A stretch of 64,000 nt of DNA, from NCBI RefSeq assembly GCF_049056525.1, contig NZ_JBHUPT010000035.1, forward strand, positions 1-64,000. Reading direction: 5' to 3'. This DNA is from Leisingera coralii. GTDB taxonomy: Bacteria > Pseudomonadota > Alphaproteobacteria > Rhodobacterales > Rhodobacteraceae. Each line of letters opens with the position of its first letter. Position 1 is the first letter of the stretch. Shown here one piece after another: positions 1-10,164 of the stretch. Under the pieces are notes generated by a model. That model did no database searches. It was not told the origin of the DNA and saw only the letters and a program-made list of their open reading frames with translations. The position numbers and the translations under genes were made by a program.

Positions 1-443
1 AAAGCCTGCCATGATTATCTCCCGCTGCCCGTCTGGAGATTACCATGCCAGAGAGTTTCCACACAGCCTCAGCCCAAAGCGGCCGCCATGCCTGTTGACC
101 AGTCAGGTCAGCCAGCACATCCAGGTCGGCGGTTTGCGGATCTTCTCCGCATGTGCAAGATCTCGAGGAGCCATTTAAGGAAGCTGACTTTCCAGCGTTC
201 ATTGAGTCCCGTTCTTTTCAGCACTGCCGAAAAACAGCAGTGAGCCCAAAATGGACCTGTTCGCTTTCGAAAGAAAAGGTCCGGTATGGCGGCATACCTA
301 ACCTTCTCCGCCTTGACGAACAAAATAGAAGTTGACCCCGGAAGCGACCATTCGGGTGAGCACGAGACCCCTCTTGCTACAACATGTTGCTTGACAGTTT
401 TTAGCGTGTTGACTCCTTTATTTCTGAAAACGACACTTGGAGT
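1..443. other. Intergenic, no convincing gene
   Basis: No reading frame here has a plausible start, ribosome binding site and recognisable product. Short similar blocks (AGCCCAAAGCGGCC near 72-85, AGCCCAAAATGGACC near 243-257, followed by a TTCGCTTTCG stretch) look like decayed copies of a Roseobacter-type intergenic repeat. That reading is weak and rests on pattern memory only. Confidence 0.3.
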
Positions 444-2979
444 TCAGTCTATCCCAGCATTTTTTCCAATAGTCATTTTTTGGTGCGGCTCCCCGACTAT
501 CCTTAGTGAGCCCTCAACATTTTCGCGTAATTCGTTATCCTTTATCCTTGCAGGCGTCGCTATTGACTCAATCCCCACAGTCTCGTTTTCTGATATTAAG
601 TTGGATCGCAACACTACAGCACCAGCGTTCTCCAACCCAACTCCAACCCTATTCTTCATGATGCGGTTTTTCTCAAATAGGCCTGACCCCTCCTTAGCGA
701 CCAAAATTCCAGCCTCTTGGTTTCCTTCAATTATGTTACCTGTGCAAGTCGAATTCGCGCCTATTGAAGCGATGCCTGAGTATCCATTTTGCCGTATATG
801 GTTCTCCATCACTATTGCTTTCCCATCATTCAGGCAGTATATCCCATGCTCTCTGTTGCCAAATATGCGGTTCCCCGATACCGTCGGACGTGAGGTCCTC
901 GAAATTATTAACCCGGATAGCCGATTTCCGTGTATATCATTATTTTTTATTTCCCCCTTGGCACCGTTAAAACAATGGACCCCAGCGTCGTCATTCTGAA
1001 AAATTCGATTGTTCCGAACTTCCGGATTTCCGCCATCGCAAACGATGAAACCTGCAAGTCGGTTTTGCCGAACCTCATTTGAAACAACTACTGGCTTGGC
1101 TTCGTCGTAGATCCGGATGCCAGCTTCACCATTCAGAAAAAGCGAATTTTCCTCTACCCTTTGGCGAGATCCACCACAGACATCCATTCCTGCCATTTGG
1201 TTGCCATACACCGCATTGCTTTCAACTTGAATCTGTCCCGTTGAGGCGAGGTACAATCCGTTCGTTTTGTTGTCAAAAAAGTCATTGGAAACAATGTCAG
1301 CACTAGAAGAGTCCACAACATGTATACCGGCAAATTCACTATTTGAGACTTTGCTTCCTCGAACCATGCATTTCGATTGTCCTGATAGCCGAATCCCTTG
1401 CTGGTTGTCATCAATGATACAATCACTAAGGCTACAACTATCACCACCAGTGATTTGAATTCCCGAGAGATCGTTTCCCGACAGATGCGTTGCTCGTACT
1501 GGGCTTTCTGCCGGATCTTCAAGTAGAATTCCGCACTGGCCGTTAGAGCTGAATTTGCAATCTGAAACAGAAATTGAGCCGCCGGATACAGCTTTTAGAC
1601 CGTGAAATTGACAGTCCCAAACAGCCACGTGTTCCAGAGTAGCAATGGCATTCGCGCTAACCGAAACTCCAATTCTTGCAGCAAATCGTACTTCGGAGTG
1701 GAGAACGCTCAACGATGTGTTGCCAGATACTTCAATACCTACGTCACTCTTTGAGGAAACTGAGCAATTTTCTATAGTTGCTATACCACATGATACCAGT
1801 AATGCCGGTCCGATACCCCTCTCATTTCTTAGAAATGACATGTTCGAAATACTGACTCTTTTAGAATCTACAACTAAGGCCGGGAACTCGCCGCTCTCAA
1901 CTCGGATTTCCTGCCGGTTGCCTTCTCCTGAAATATCAAGGTCCTTGGATATCACCAAATGTTCGACATAGAGACCAGGTCTTACTATGATTTGGTCGCC
2001 GAGTGAGGCCATGCTTATCGCTTGTCCAATTCGTCGGCAATCTCCATCTTCCGATTGATCAACAGTAAATGTATTCCTCCCGTTTTTCGGTTCGTTTAAG
2101 TTCTCGTCCTCTTGAACATCAGATGGATCAAAGGTACCCAGTTTTGATGAAAATTTCGAGTCAAGAAACTTGACCAGCAACTGATGGCTTGGATGGTTGA
2201 TGCCATCCGGTTTCGCCACGGAGAAGTGATCGGTTCCTCTCAGTAATATTGGAGCGCCAAAGTACCTACCGGCAGATTCATCGGTTACCACTAGACGCTT
2301 CGACGGGAGCCACTTTCGATGGAACACAAAGTGGTTCTCATATGCTTCGACCCCGGCGATGTTGGGGATCTTGCCATCATTCAATACGTCCTTGAACCGG
2401 GCATCAAGGTCTCTGAGACTCCAATTGCCCCACTGCAACTGTTGTCCTAACCGGTGCTTATAGAATTTGGCGAGGACGGAAAGCTTGTCTGCGAGGTCAG
2501 AACCGTATGATGGGGAAGCTAGCAGTACCAGGCCAACATTCTTTTCAGCAAAGCGTTCGTAGTTTTTCTCGAGAAGATAACGCACGACAATTCCGCCTGT
2601 GCTATGACAGACAAACACGATATTTTTTTGTCATAACAGGGGGGCGCTGACGGGTATCTTTTGTCGTTAGGGCCGAAAGCAGTTCATCCGCACAGTTCCG
2701 GATTTCATAGGGTCCGGCGTCTACCCCTGTGTAGTATCCTCCAAGATAGATACAGGTATCCGAAATACGGGGATCACCAAGTACAAGTTCAGGCCAATAA
2801 GTCCGTTTAGCTGCGTCTTCAGAGTCTTGGTGGAGCCAACAACCACGGCTATCAGAAAAAATTCCATGAACGAAGACGAGAACGGTCTCCGAGTCGTCGA
2901 AGAAATACCACAAGTTGTTCTGCCCAGGCCCGGGAACACCGGGATGATGAAACAGAGGTGCTCGTCCTTTTGAGCTCAT
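444..2979 (-). pseudogene. Alpha/beta-hydrolase with C-terminal beta-helix repeats, frameshifted
   Basis: Two reading frames make one protein of about 840 residues. The first (start ATG at 2979, GGAG six bases upstream) carries the N-terminal part of an alpha/beta hydrolase, with VLVFVHGIFSDS as the oxyanion-side loop. The second frame resumes with IVFVCHSTGGIVVRYLL, the nucleophile elbow (GHSxGG-like, Cys replacing the first Gly) of PGAP1/SERAC1-like lipases. The break lies at an A7 run on the coding strand (about 2624-2630); removing one A joins the frames exactly. After the hydrolase come about 15 coils of roughly 23 residues rich in N/G/I (pattern N-x-I-x-x-N-x-x-G-I), a right-handed parallel beta-helix of the NosD/FBXO11-like type. 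The DNA is more A+T-rich than its neighbours, which suggests transfer. The frameshift may be a true lesion, transcriptional slippage or a sequencing error. The hydrolase substrate is unknown. Confidence 0.75.
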
Positions 2980-3123
2980 CGCAAAACTCCAAATCATGAG
3001 TCGACGAACCATGCACCTTAGTCGATACTCACATGTCTGGATGGGAATTCTGAAGGCTAGATGGCACGTATGCAATCCCGGATGGGAGTTTAGTTAAGAA
3101 CAGAACTTCCTTTTGGTTCCCTA

Positions 3124-3974
3124 GGTCATGTTGACAAATGGCGCAGCCATAGGCGGATAGACGTAATATCGACGAAGCCAAGGAAACTCTCGGCTGTCTT
3201 GTCGTAGCGGGTTGCGACCCTGCGGGCGTTCTTGAGCTTGTTGAAGCATCGTTCGACCAGGTTTCTAAGCCGGTACAAGGAACGATCCAAACCGACGCGT
3301 TTCTTGCGGGACCGGCGCATGGGGATCACGGGGCGAACGCCACGGTCATTCATAGACTTACGAATGCCGTCAGCGTCATAGCCGCGGCCGGCCAGCAATA
3401 TCTTAGGCTGGGGCAGATTTTCTGCCATGAACAGGTCAAAGCCCAGATAGTCGGACGTTTGCCCTGGCGTGATTTCGGTTCTCATGGGCAGACCATGCGC
3501 GTTGACGAGGAGGTGGATCTTGGTCGTGAAGCCACCTCTAGAACGGCCGAAGCCCTGTCGCGGAGTCCCCCTTTTGCACCCGCTGCCTGATGATAGGCCC
3601 GGATCACGGTGCTGTCGATCATTTGCAGAGCGTCTGGCACGGCCCCGCTTTCGTTCAGGGCCTCCATGATCTCCTCCCATAGCCCCGCGAGCGTCCAGCG
3701 CCGGAACTGGCGGTAGACGCTCGACCACTTGCCAAACTCTTCCGGCAGATCGCGCCATGGCGCGCCGGTCCGGGCAATCCAGAATATCCCGTCAAGAACA
3801 AGGCGATGATTGGTAGGTTTGCGGCCATTCGGGGCGCGGGCAGAATGGATGAAACGCTCAAAGAACGCCCATTCTTCGTTCGTCATTAGGTCTCGTGCCA
3901 AGCTAGTCTCCATCGCAGATACCAGCTTGAAGCACGTACAGCGCTGCCTGTGAATCCCTTTTGTCAACACGACC
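3124..3974 (-). mobile_element. IS5-family insertion sequence (IS427-like), apparently complete
   Basis: An 851-bp element bounded by imperfect terminal inverted repeats. The left end is GGTCATGTTGACAAA (3124-3138) and the right end reads GGTCGTGTTGACAAA on the opposite strand (3960-3974), with 14 of 15 bases matching. Both ends are flanked by TA (3122-3123 and 3975-3976), consistent with the 2-bp target duplication of this group; the wider context at both ends is CTAG, so the exact boundary is ambiguous by a base or two. It encodes a two-frame transposase. It lies between the frameshifted hydrolase gene and an IS110 remnant. Confidence 0.85.
3126..3913 (-). CDS. IS5-family DDE transposase, made by frameshifting
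   Basis: DDE transposase of the IS5/IS427 group, encoded in two overlapping frames. The first frame starts at ATG 3913 (METSLARDLMTNEEW) and holds the N-terminal DNA-binding region and the first catalytic Asp (MIDSTVIRAYHQAAGAKGG). The second frame contains GFGRSRGGFTTKIHLLVNA, a conserved GRGYDAD-type block and the C-terminal ERCFNKLK segment with the catalytic Glu, and ends at 3126. The overlap contains AAAAGGGGGA near 3570-3579, where a -1 slip on the Lys codon AAA joins the frames. Programmed -1 frameshifting is the usual arrangement in this group, so the element may be active. The fusion product would be about 260 residues, a normal length. Confidence 0.85.
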
Positions 3975-4120
3975 TAGCACGTAGGGAAGATTAGCGGCAG
4001 CGAAGTAATGGCCACGCACGCAGCCATCAAATCGCGCAGCGGGTGGCCAAAACCGGGTCACAGGTCTCAACAGTGGTTTTGCGTAGACCACGCCGCTGAG
4101 GAGACCGGCTATGACCGCTT

Positions 4121-5285
4121 TTGATACTATCGTCTCGTCCTTATTTATTGGTCGCCATCGACATTTCCAAACACCGCCACGAAGTGCTGATTGGCGCTCC
4201 TGGCAAAAGCGAAGGCGTCGCAAGACCATCACCAATACCCTGGGCGATTTTCAACGTTTCGTGGCTACTCTTTCTGGCTACGGCCTGCCGGTTCGGATCG
4301 GTTTCGAAGCAACCGGAAACTATCACCGGACATTGGCACATCATCTCGGCCAGGCGGGGTTCGAACTTAAGCTCCTGTCCTCCGTGGGCTTGGCCCGGAC
4401 GCGCAAGGCCCTGCATAACAGCTGGGAAAAGAACGACCCGAAGGACGCTCAGATTATTCTTCACATGCTGGAAATCGGGGCCGTGCAGTTCGTCCATGAT
4501 CCAGTTGCATCGGGCACCGCCGATATTCAGGAATTGTCGAAAACCCATGAGATCGTTTCGAGCTCGAAGACCGAGCTCTGGCACCGCATACCGACTCATT
4601 ACCTGCCTCTGTATTTTCCCGAAGCCGAGCGGATTCACAGAAGCTCCCGGACAGATTGGTTCCTGGCGTTTCTCGAGGAGTACCGGTCCCCTCACATGAT
4701 CTCGATCATGAGGCGGCAGGCTTTCAGGGCCGATGCTTGGCAAGTCGTTGACCGCAAGGTTGCCAAAGGACGATTACTTTCAGATATTTATACGACTTCC
4801 GCGGGTTCAGTCGGGCTTCCTGTCAGGCTGGATTCAGACGCCGTGCGTATGTTCCGCCTTGTTCACGCCGAAGACCGCAGCCTGATCCGGGAGCACGATG
4901 AGATTGAGGCCAGATCCGTCGAGCTCCTGTCAGGTCGACCTGACTTTCAGCTGCTGACAATCACCCCCGGCATCGGCCCGATCAATGCCATGACATCCTG
5001 GCTGGAGCAGGTGATTTGCGCCGCTTCCGGCATCACCACCAGTTTCCTAAGTTCTGCGGCATGGATCTCGCCACCGTGCAACCCGGGATGTTTCGCGGAC
5101 AAAATAAGATCTCCAAGTTTGGCAATGCCCGGCTCCGGCGCTCGCTCTAGATGGCGGGCCAGACGGCCGCGTTGAAGAAGACGAGCTGCTGCCGCGACAA
5201 GTTCGAGCGATACATCTCCAAGGGCCGGCACAATGCCCATCTACGCCGCAAGGCCTATACCGTGATTGCTGCCAAGATTGCACCG
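4121..5285 (+). pseudogene. IS110-family transposase remnant
   Basis: Fragments in three frames align with an IS110-family transposase (DEDD, RuvC-like). The N-terminus is VAIDISKHRHEVLIGAPGK from the start at 4121. The frame changes near 4205 to KRRRRKTITNTLGDFQRF, continues through GFEATGNYHRTLAHHL and KNDPKDAQIILHMLE, and reaches the C-terminal TPGIGPINAMT. A second frameshift lies near 5005. After it an in-frame TAG (about 5149) stands where a Trp codon is expected, followed by MAGQTAALKKTSCCRDKF. At least two frameshifts and one nonsense change mean it is dead. It ends against an IS66 remnant. Confidence 0.8.
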
Positions 5286-5299
5286 TATCCGGACACCCT

Positions 5300-5711
5300 G
5301 CGAGGGCATCAGCATGGCGTGGCTCCGAGCGCATGCACGATCTCTGCTTTCCGAATTGGGGACGATCCGGATCACCTCTTCTGACGCGGCGATATCCGGG
5401 TCTGGCGCCGCTGGGACATCGCAAACCACCAACGGCGCGAAGAACGGTTCGTCCAGCTCCGCCGCTGGCAACACCAGCTTCCCATGCTCTGCCAGTCGGC
5501 GCCAGGCCGCCAGCTGGTTCGCTAAGCCCCCATACCACACGGCCACGACTTTCACCGTCGCGCCCGGTTTGAGCGTGTCCGCCACTGCCCGAGCTTTGAC
5601 GTCATCGGGCCACCGCCGGCGCCGCGAAGCGTAGATCTCAACAACCAACGATTTGAGAAACGAATTTGTAGCGCACATTGCGAAACGCACTCTCCACTGT
5701 GAGATGTCCAA
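5300..5711 (-). pseudogene. IS66-family accessory protein TnpA remnant
   Basis: The minus-strand frame contains SRRRRWPDDVKARAVADTLKPG followed by VKVVAVWYGGLANQLAAWRR and LVVCDVPAAP. This is the helix-turn-helix and following region of the small IS66 OrfA (TnpA) protein. Similarity is lost after EEVIRIVPNS, where the sequence runs into the IS110 remnant, so the C-terminus is missing. No OrfB (TnpB) or large IS66 transposase is present in the window. The fragment and its neighbours mark an insertion hot spot at the edge of the subtilase gene. Confidence 0.65.
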
Positions 5712-6072
5712 GATCTCGCAGCAGGGAGTAAACTCTACAACGTGAGGCTAGGACAGTGCTTACGTCGATGCCCACTTTAGTGAAGCAGTATTGCAGTATC
5801 GAAGATCCCTTTGATTTTTCAATATGGACCGGAAGCCCCCATCAAGTGGAAGCCGGCGTCCACGGTTTCTAGCGGATGTAGGTCACTCGTCACCCCGGCC
5901 GCATTGGAGATGGAGGCTAGCGCCTAGCTGGGGCGAAGCTGGCCGCTTTTTTGCCATGAGTACAGAGCAGTTAGGCGATAAGGTTGCTACTCGACCGCCA
6001 CCTCAGTCCGTTAGGTTTGTGGTAACCTGTTGCATCCGAGCGCATGCGCAACCGATCTCTCCCAAGCGCTCC
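5712..6072. other. Intergenic, nothing recognised
   Basis: About 360 bases between the IS66 remnant and the stop codon of the subtilase fusion gene. No credible open frame, terminator hairpin or repeat was recognised here. Confidence 0.4.
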
Positions 6073-9000
6073 TCAGTCGACAGGGTCCTCGGAAGAGTCA
6101 TGCACGATCCGGAAATCTGCCCAGACCATCTGCGGCTCATTTGAAATCACCTCTAGCAAGGGCGCAGAAAATGGGCGTGAAAAAGGATATCCCATTTCAC
6201 GCGCATCAGGATAGCGATCCGTCGCGCCACAGAAGCTCATGGAGCCGCAGGACGTGTCTTGTTCGACCAGATCGACCATTGTGTCTGTCACCACGACCGC
6301 CAGTGTGTAGGCCGCCCCATCTCCCGCAGCCCCACGCGGCACCAGCAGCGTATAGGGCCAGCCGCAATCGCAGATCGCGCCCGGGGTTACGCCGGGTGGG
6401 CTTGGGGGTATTGGATCAGCCGGGTCTTCGGCGGGTTTGTTGATGACCGAGGAGGCCGCATCTGCTTGGAAGAGAACATTCACGCCGGGAGTCAGCCGTC
6501 GGACAAACTTGTCCATCTCAATCCAGCATCTTGGATCATGACGACGCCCGGTGGGGCAGAGGAAGACACGGAAAGTGCAGGTAACGTCTTCGTCCGCGGA
6601 GTTGGTAACCCGCATTACATAGCCGAAGGGTTCGTGTGTCATATAGTGGATCGTTTTCATCCCGCCCGGCACAGCTAGCCCCTCTTGCGGCGCTGGGATC
6701 TCCATCTCGCGGGTTTTGAACTGGGTCTGGAGCGTCCGTCCCAACTGCAAGCCGAGACCCAAATCGAGAGTCCCGTCGCCAAGATTTGCTTCTACGTCCA
6801 GGGTGGCAAGAGCCGCTTCCAACGCGTCGCGGTCGAGTCCGTCATGGTCATCTGGCATGCGGATCACGCCGAGATCTGTCGCGCCGTTGGCAAAGCTCAC
6901 GGGCGGGCGGTCTTCATAGGTGAAGGGTGCTTGGCCCGCTTGAAATCCCGCCGCCAGATCATCGACCAGCTTGTGCCACCGCCAAAAGGCGGGGTCTCGG
7001 ATGGCGGTTTCAGTGGAACTCATGACGCCCCCATTGGGCCCAGACAGATCAGAGATAACCCCGTGGCCGGTGTTGTGCAGATTGCCCAATTGAGCCAGAT
7101 CCACGGACGCCGTTTGGCGTGGATCGGTCGCCTCGATGGCGCGGCCAAGGGTTTCGATAGTCAGCGGCGTCAGCGCGCCGGTGACCGCGTCGGGCACGCC
7201 GTTTTCAATCGCGTCTTCCAGCCCCAGTACCCAGGACTTCAGCGTTGTGCGACCATTTTCTCCCATCGTCGTGTTGGCAGGGCGGCCGCTAAACCCGGTT
7301 GCCATAGCCACCTCGTCAGGGGGGTGATAGCCCACGTCAATCTTACCGGTGTCAAGCTCCTGCGCCTCCACAGGGCCTAGCCCCACCGCGAGGCGTTCGG
7401 CGTCGTAGCGGGCGAGCATTTGCTGATGCATGTAGATGAAGAGCTCTCCATGCCGGTCGTTGAGGACAAAGAGCGCGCGCAATTCCGCACCTGTAAGGCT
7501 AGCATTAAATACCCGCCCGTCGCCGTCTGCCGCTATGAACTTATTGACCACCGTCTGCCAGCCTGCAGGACCAAGTACGGCCTGGGCGTTGGCTTGGTCG
7601 AATATCCCTTGGTTGGGATAGACCTGATGCCAATGTTCGTGATGTTCGTTGGCCAGCGCATCTTCGCGCCAGTAATCCATCGCCACTTCAGCATGGGGGG
7701 AGATGGTCCCGCGGGTTCTGAGGTTGCTGGGCGAGAAGCGCGACGGGGCGCTGTGCACAGCGCGCGGTTGTGACAAGAGTCGACCCAGCGGGTTGTGTGT
7801 GACAAAGACCGATAGCGCATGGCGCACCGATTCCGGGTCCACCCGTCGCATCTGGCGGTCGGCAAATCCCAAAGCAGCCCGCAGCTTTTGGGGTTCCGAT
7901 CCATCCGAAGCGTCCATCGATAGATGCAGACCCATTTGCAGCCACATGCTTTCAGCTTTGTTGACCTCGTCAAATTGCGAAAAGCGACGCGTCGTGGGGT
8001 GTCGTGCGGCCGCAGAGCGAGCAAATGCTGCAGGAGTACGCATGCGCGCAAAAAGGCGATCCGCTTCGTCCCGTATGTCGGCGAGATCTCCGGCCAGGGC
8101 GGTCGCGGGCAAGCGCCCGGAAGGAGTCGCCCCTATTTGCAGCAAGTCCAGCGCATCGGGCCGACCATAGCCGTAATAGGGCGAGTGTCCGTCTGTATCG
8201 TAATTCCCGCCCAAAGGATCTATAACCCGGCAGGATTGGCGCAACCGGTCTTTGACCTCTGTCCAATTTAGGTCTGGCTCGCGTTCCAACAAGAGCGCGA
8301 CCAGACCGGCCACGCCGGGTGTTGCGCTTGAGGTGCCACCGAAGGTCGAGGTGTAGTTGCCTAATTCATCGCCTTGCGGTGTTGGCTCCCAGCTGAACTG
8401 TCGCCCGGGGTTGTAGCCCGCATCGTTGGAGCGGTCGGTCGTCCAGATGCCATCGGTGAGCGGTTCGGGGTGGCCGAAGGGCGCGTGGCCCACATCCCCA
8501 CTGGGAAAGGCGCACCAGATACAACTCCCGAAATCACTATAAACGCTGCGTTTTCCCGTGTCGTTACAAGCGGAAACGGCGACCACCATTGAGCTGCTTG
8601 CATAGCCGTCGAGATCAGCGCTTTCATTCCCGTTGCCCGCGGCCCAAAGGATCACGCACCCCTTTCCTCCGCGGCCATGCTCGACGGCATATTGCAGCGC
8701 TAGCATGGTACTATAGGGCAGATCGTAGGGGGCCGTGTGAGTGGGATCGGCAGGGTTCCACCATTCCCCGTCGGGCGGACCCCAACTGCAGGAGATGATG
8801 TCCGCGCCATTGCTGACAGCGTGATAGAGTGCCTCGGCCTCTTCCATCGAACCTAAATTGGACGACAGACGAATTGGCATCAGCTTGGCGTCCGGCGCCA
8901 CACCACTCGCCCCGTCAACACCATCGGCGCAGGCAACGCCCGCGCAGGCAGTGCCGTGATCATCAAAGACGTCCCATTGGGCATAAGGATCTTTCGGCCG

Positions 9001-9777
9001 AGGATCATTAGTTCCCAGACTCGCATCGCGCGGCGCGACGATCTTACCCTCAGAAGCGAATTCAACGTGATCAATGTCTACGCCATCATCAATGACGGCG
9101 ATAGTGACGCCCGCGCCTGTGGCATAGGGCCACGCGGCCACAACATTGGCATGAGCGTCTACAACCTGGCCGTTTACGATGCTACGCTTAAGATGCCATT
9201 GGCGATCATGTGCGCCGCGAAATTTGCGCTCGCGGATCAGCTCAGGATGGCTGGCCTCCACATCGCCATGCGCCGCCAAACGGTTGGCAATCTCAAAAAC
9301 CTCAAGCCCGCGGCCGTTAGCCCCGACAAAATAGGCGTTTTGGGCAAAGGGCAGGGTGCGTTTGATGGTTAGCCCTTCGGCTTCCAGCAGCGCCTCACAG
9401 GCCGCAGCGTTCAGGGAGTCGTTGAATTTCACGAAGAGGTTTTCGGTGTAGAGCACTGGCTCTTTGGTGATGGGATCGCGCAGCGCACGGCCTGCAAACT
9501 GAAAATTTTTGAGACGAGATAGGGCTTTGCGCGCCCCGTCGCGAAGCTCAAGTGCGCGATTCTGTTCCTCTGATTTGACCTGCAACACTGTTACGCCGAT
9601 ATCCGGCAAGCTCATCCTTTGGGTGAAACGACTCAGTGTCTTGCGCGCAGTTTTGGTTGTGATGACTTCATCCAGAAGACCCGGCTTAAGGGTCCGCAAC
9701 GCAATCATATCGTCACTGACTTCAAGTTCCCGTGTGGCTTTACCCCTGCCGCCATAGCTGTAGGTGAAACGCTCCAT
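6073..9777 (-). CDS. Subtilase fused to arthropod hemocyanin/prophenoloxidase-like type-3 copper protein
   Basis: A protein of about 1234 residues from ATG 9777 (an upstream TTG at 9792 is possible). Residues 1-215 resemble a subtilase propeptide. Residues 220-545 are an S8 protease closer to kexin/furin than to subtilisin: Asp230 (VIDDGVD), His274 (DDHGTACAG), oxyanion Asn382 (AAGNGN) and Ser483 (GGTSSATPG). From about 685 the sequence matches arthropod hemocyanin/prophenoloxidase. CuA is HHEHWHQVYP (His713, His717) plus ELFIYMHQQMLARYDAERL (His784). CuB is LGNLHNTGH (His901, His905) plus RDPAFWRWHK (His935). The C-terminal Ig-like hemocyanin domain follows, with CDCGWPYTLLVPRG and YPDAREMGYPF and Cys 1136, 1138, 1177 and 1183 placed like the disulfide cysteines of that family. 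No signal peptide is evident. Arthropod prophenoloxidases are activated by serine proteases, so self-activation is an attractive inference, but untested. Residues 560-680 are helical and unassigned. Confidence 0.88.
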   Translation of the reverse strand: MERFTYSYGGRGKATRELEVSDDMIALRTLKPGLLDEVITTKTARKTLSRFTQRMSLPDIGVTVLQVKSEEQNRALELRDGARKALSRLKNFQFAGRALRDPITKEPVLYTENLFVKFNDSLNAAACEALLEAEGLTIKRTLPFAQNAYFVGANGRGLEVFEIANRLAAHGDVEASHPELIRERKFRGAHDRQWHLKRSIVNGQVVDAHANVVAAWPYATGAGVTIAVIDDGVDIDHVEFASEGKIVAPRDASLGTNDPRPKDPYAQWDVFDDHGTACAGVACADGVDGASGVAPDAKLMPIRLSSNLGSMEEAEALYHAVSNGADIISCSWGPPDGEWWNPADPTHTAPYDLPYSTMLALQYAVEHGRGGKGCVILWAAGNGNESADLDGYASSSMVVAVSACNDTGKRSVYSDFGSCIWCAFPSGDVGHAPFGHPEPLTDGIWTTDRSNDAGYNPGRQFSWEPTPQGDELGNYTSTFGGTSSATPGVAGLVALLLEREPDLNWTEVKDRLRQSCRVIDPLGGNYDTDGHSPYYGYGRPDALDLLQIGATPSGRLPATALAGDLADIRDEADRLFARMRTPAAFARSAAARHPTTRRFSQFDEVNKAESMWLQMGLHLSMDASDGSEPQKLRAALGFADRQMRRVDPESVRHALSVFVTHNPLGRLLSQPRAVHSAPSRFSPSNLRTRGTISPHAEVAMDYWREDALANEHHEHWHQVYPNQGIFDQANAQAVLGPAGWQTVVNKFIAADGDGRVFNASLTGAELRALFVLNDRHGELFIYMHQQMLARYDAERLAVGLGPVEAQELDTGKIDVGYHPPDEVAMATGFSGRPANTTMGENGRTTLKSWVLGLEDAIENGVPDAVTGALTPLTIETLGRAIEATDPRQTASVDLAQLGNLHNTGHGVISDLSGPNGGVMSSTETAIRDPAFWRWHKLVDDLAAGFQAGQAPFTYEDRPPVSFANGATDLGVIRMPDDHDGLDRDALEAALATLDVEANLGDGTLDLGLGLQLGRTLQTQFKTREMEIPAPQEGLAVPGGMKTIHYMTHEPFGYVMRVTNSADEDVTCTFRVFLCPTGRRHDPRCWIEMDKFVRRLTPGVNVLFQADAASSVINKPAEDPADPIPPSPPGVTPGAICDCGWPYTLLVPRGAAGDGAAYTLAVVVTDTMVDLVEQDTSCGSMSFCGATDRYPDAREMGYPFSRPFSAPLLEVISNEPQMVWADFRIVHDSSEDPVD

Positions 9778-10164
9778 CAAGCAGCCCCCCAAATTTCTTG
9801 AGCAACGGTTAATGGTGGCGTCTGCTGGGGCATGCTGTCAAGCATAAGGCGATTTCGATGTCCGTGGCACCCGTTTTTCGGGTTTGACAGGTTGCTGAAA
9901 TAGTCAGGCCAGCGGAACGTTGTTTTCCCCGATTGGATAGGTTCCCTTATCAAGCTTTTGGATCGGGTGGCTAGAAGCAGACTGGTCTTGACCTGTGAAA
10001 CTGGTCCAGACTTCATACGACCATTCGAGCTTCCTTCAGTTGGATCGAGAATTCGCTGGGTGAGGGCGATTGACCAAGCTGACCGACTCGACCTACGATG
10101 AAGGCATGACTTATGCCTTCCACACGCTGCAACGAATATCCGCCTGATCTGAACTTCAGACAGC
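9778..10164. other. Intergenic upstream of the subtilase fusion
   Basis: No convincing gene. This stretch should hold the promoter of the minus-strand subtilase gene. An inverted repeat, CCCG-TTTTT-CGGG (about 9871-9883), is the only clear local structure; its role is unknown. Confidence 0.35.

Noticed and set aside
9777..10016. 79-codon minus-strand frame upstream of the subtilase gene
   Set aside because: No ribosome site, no recognised family, and it runs into the subtilase start region.
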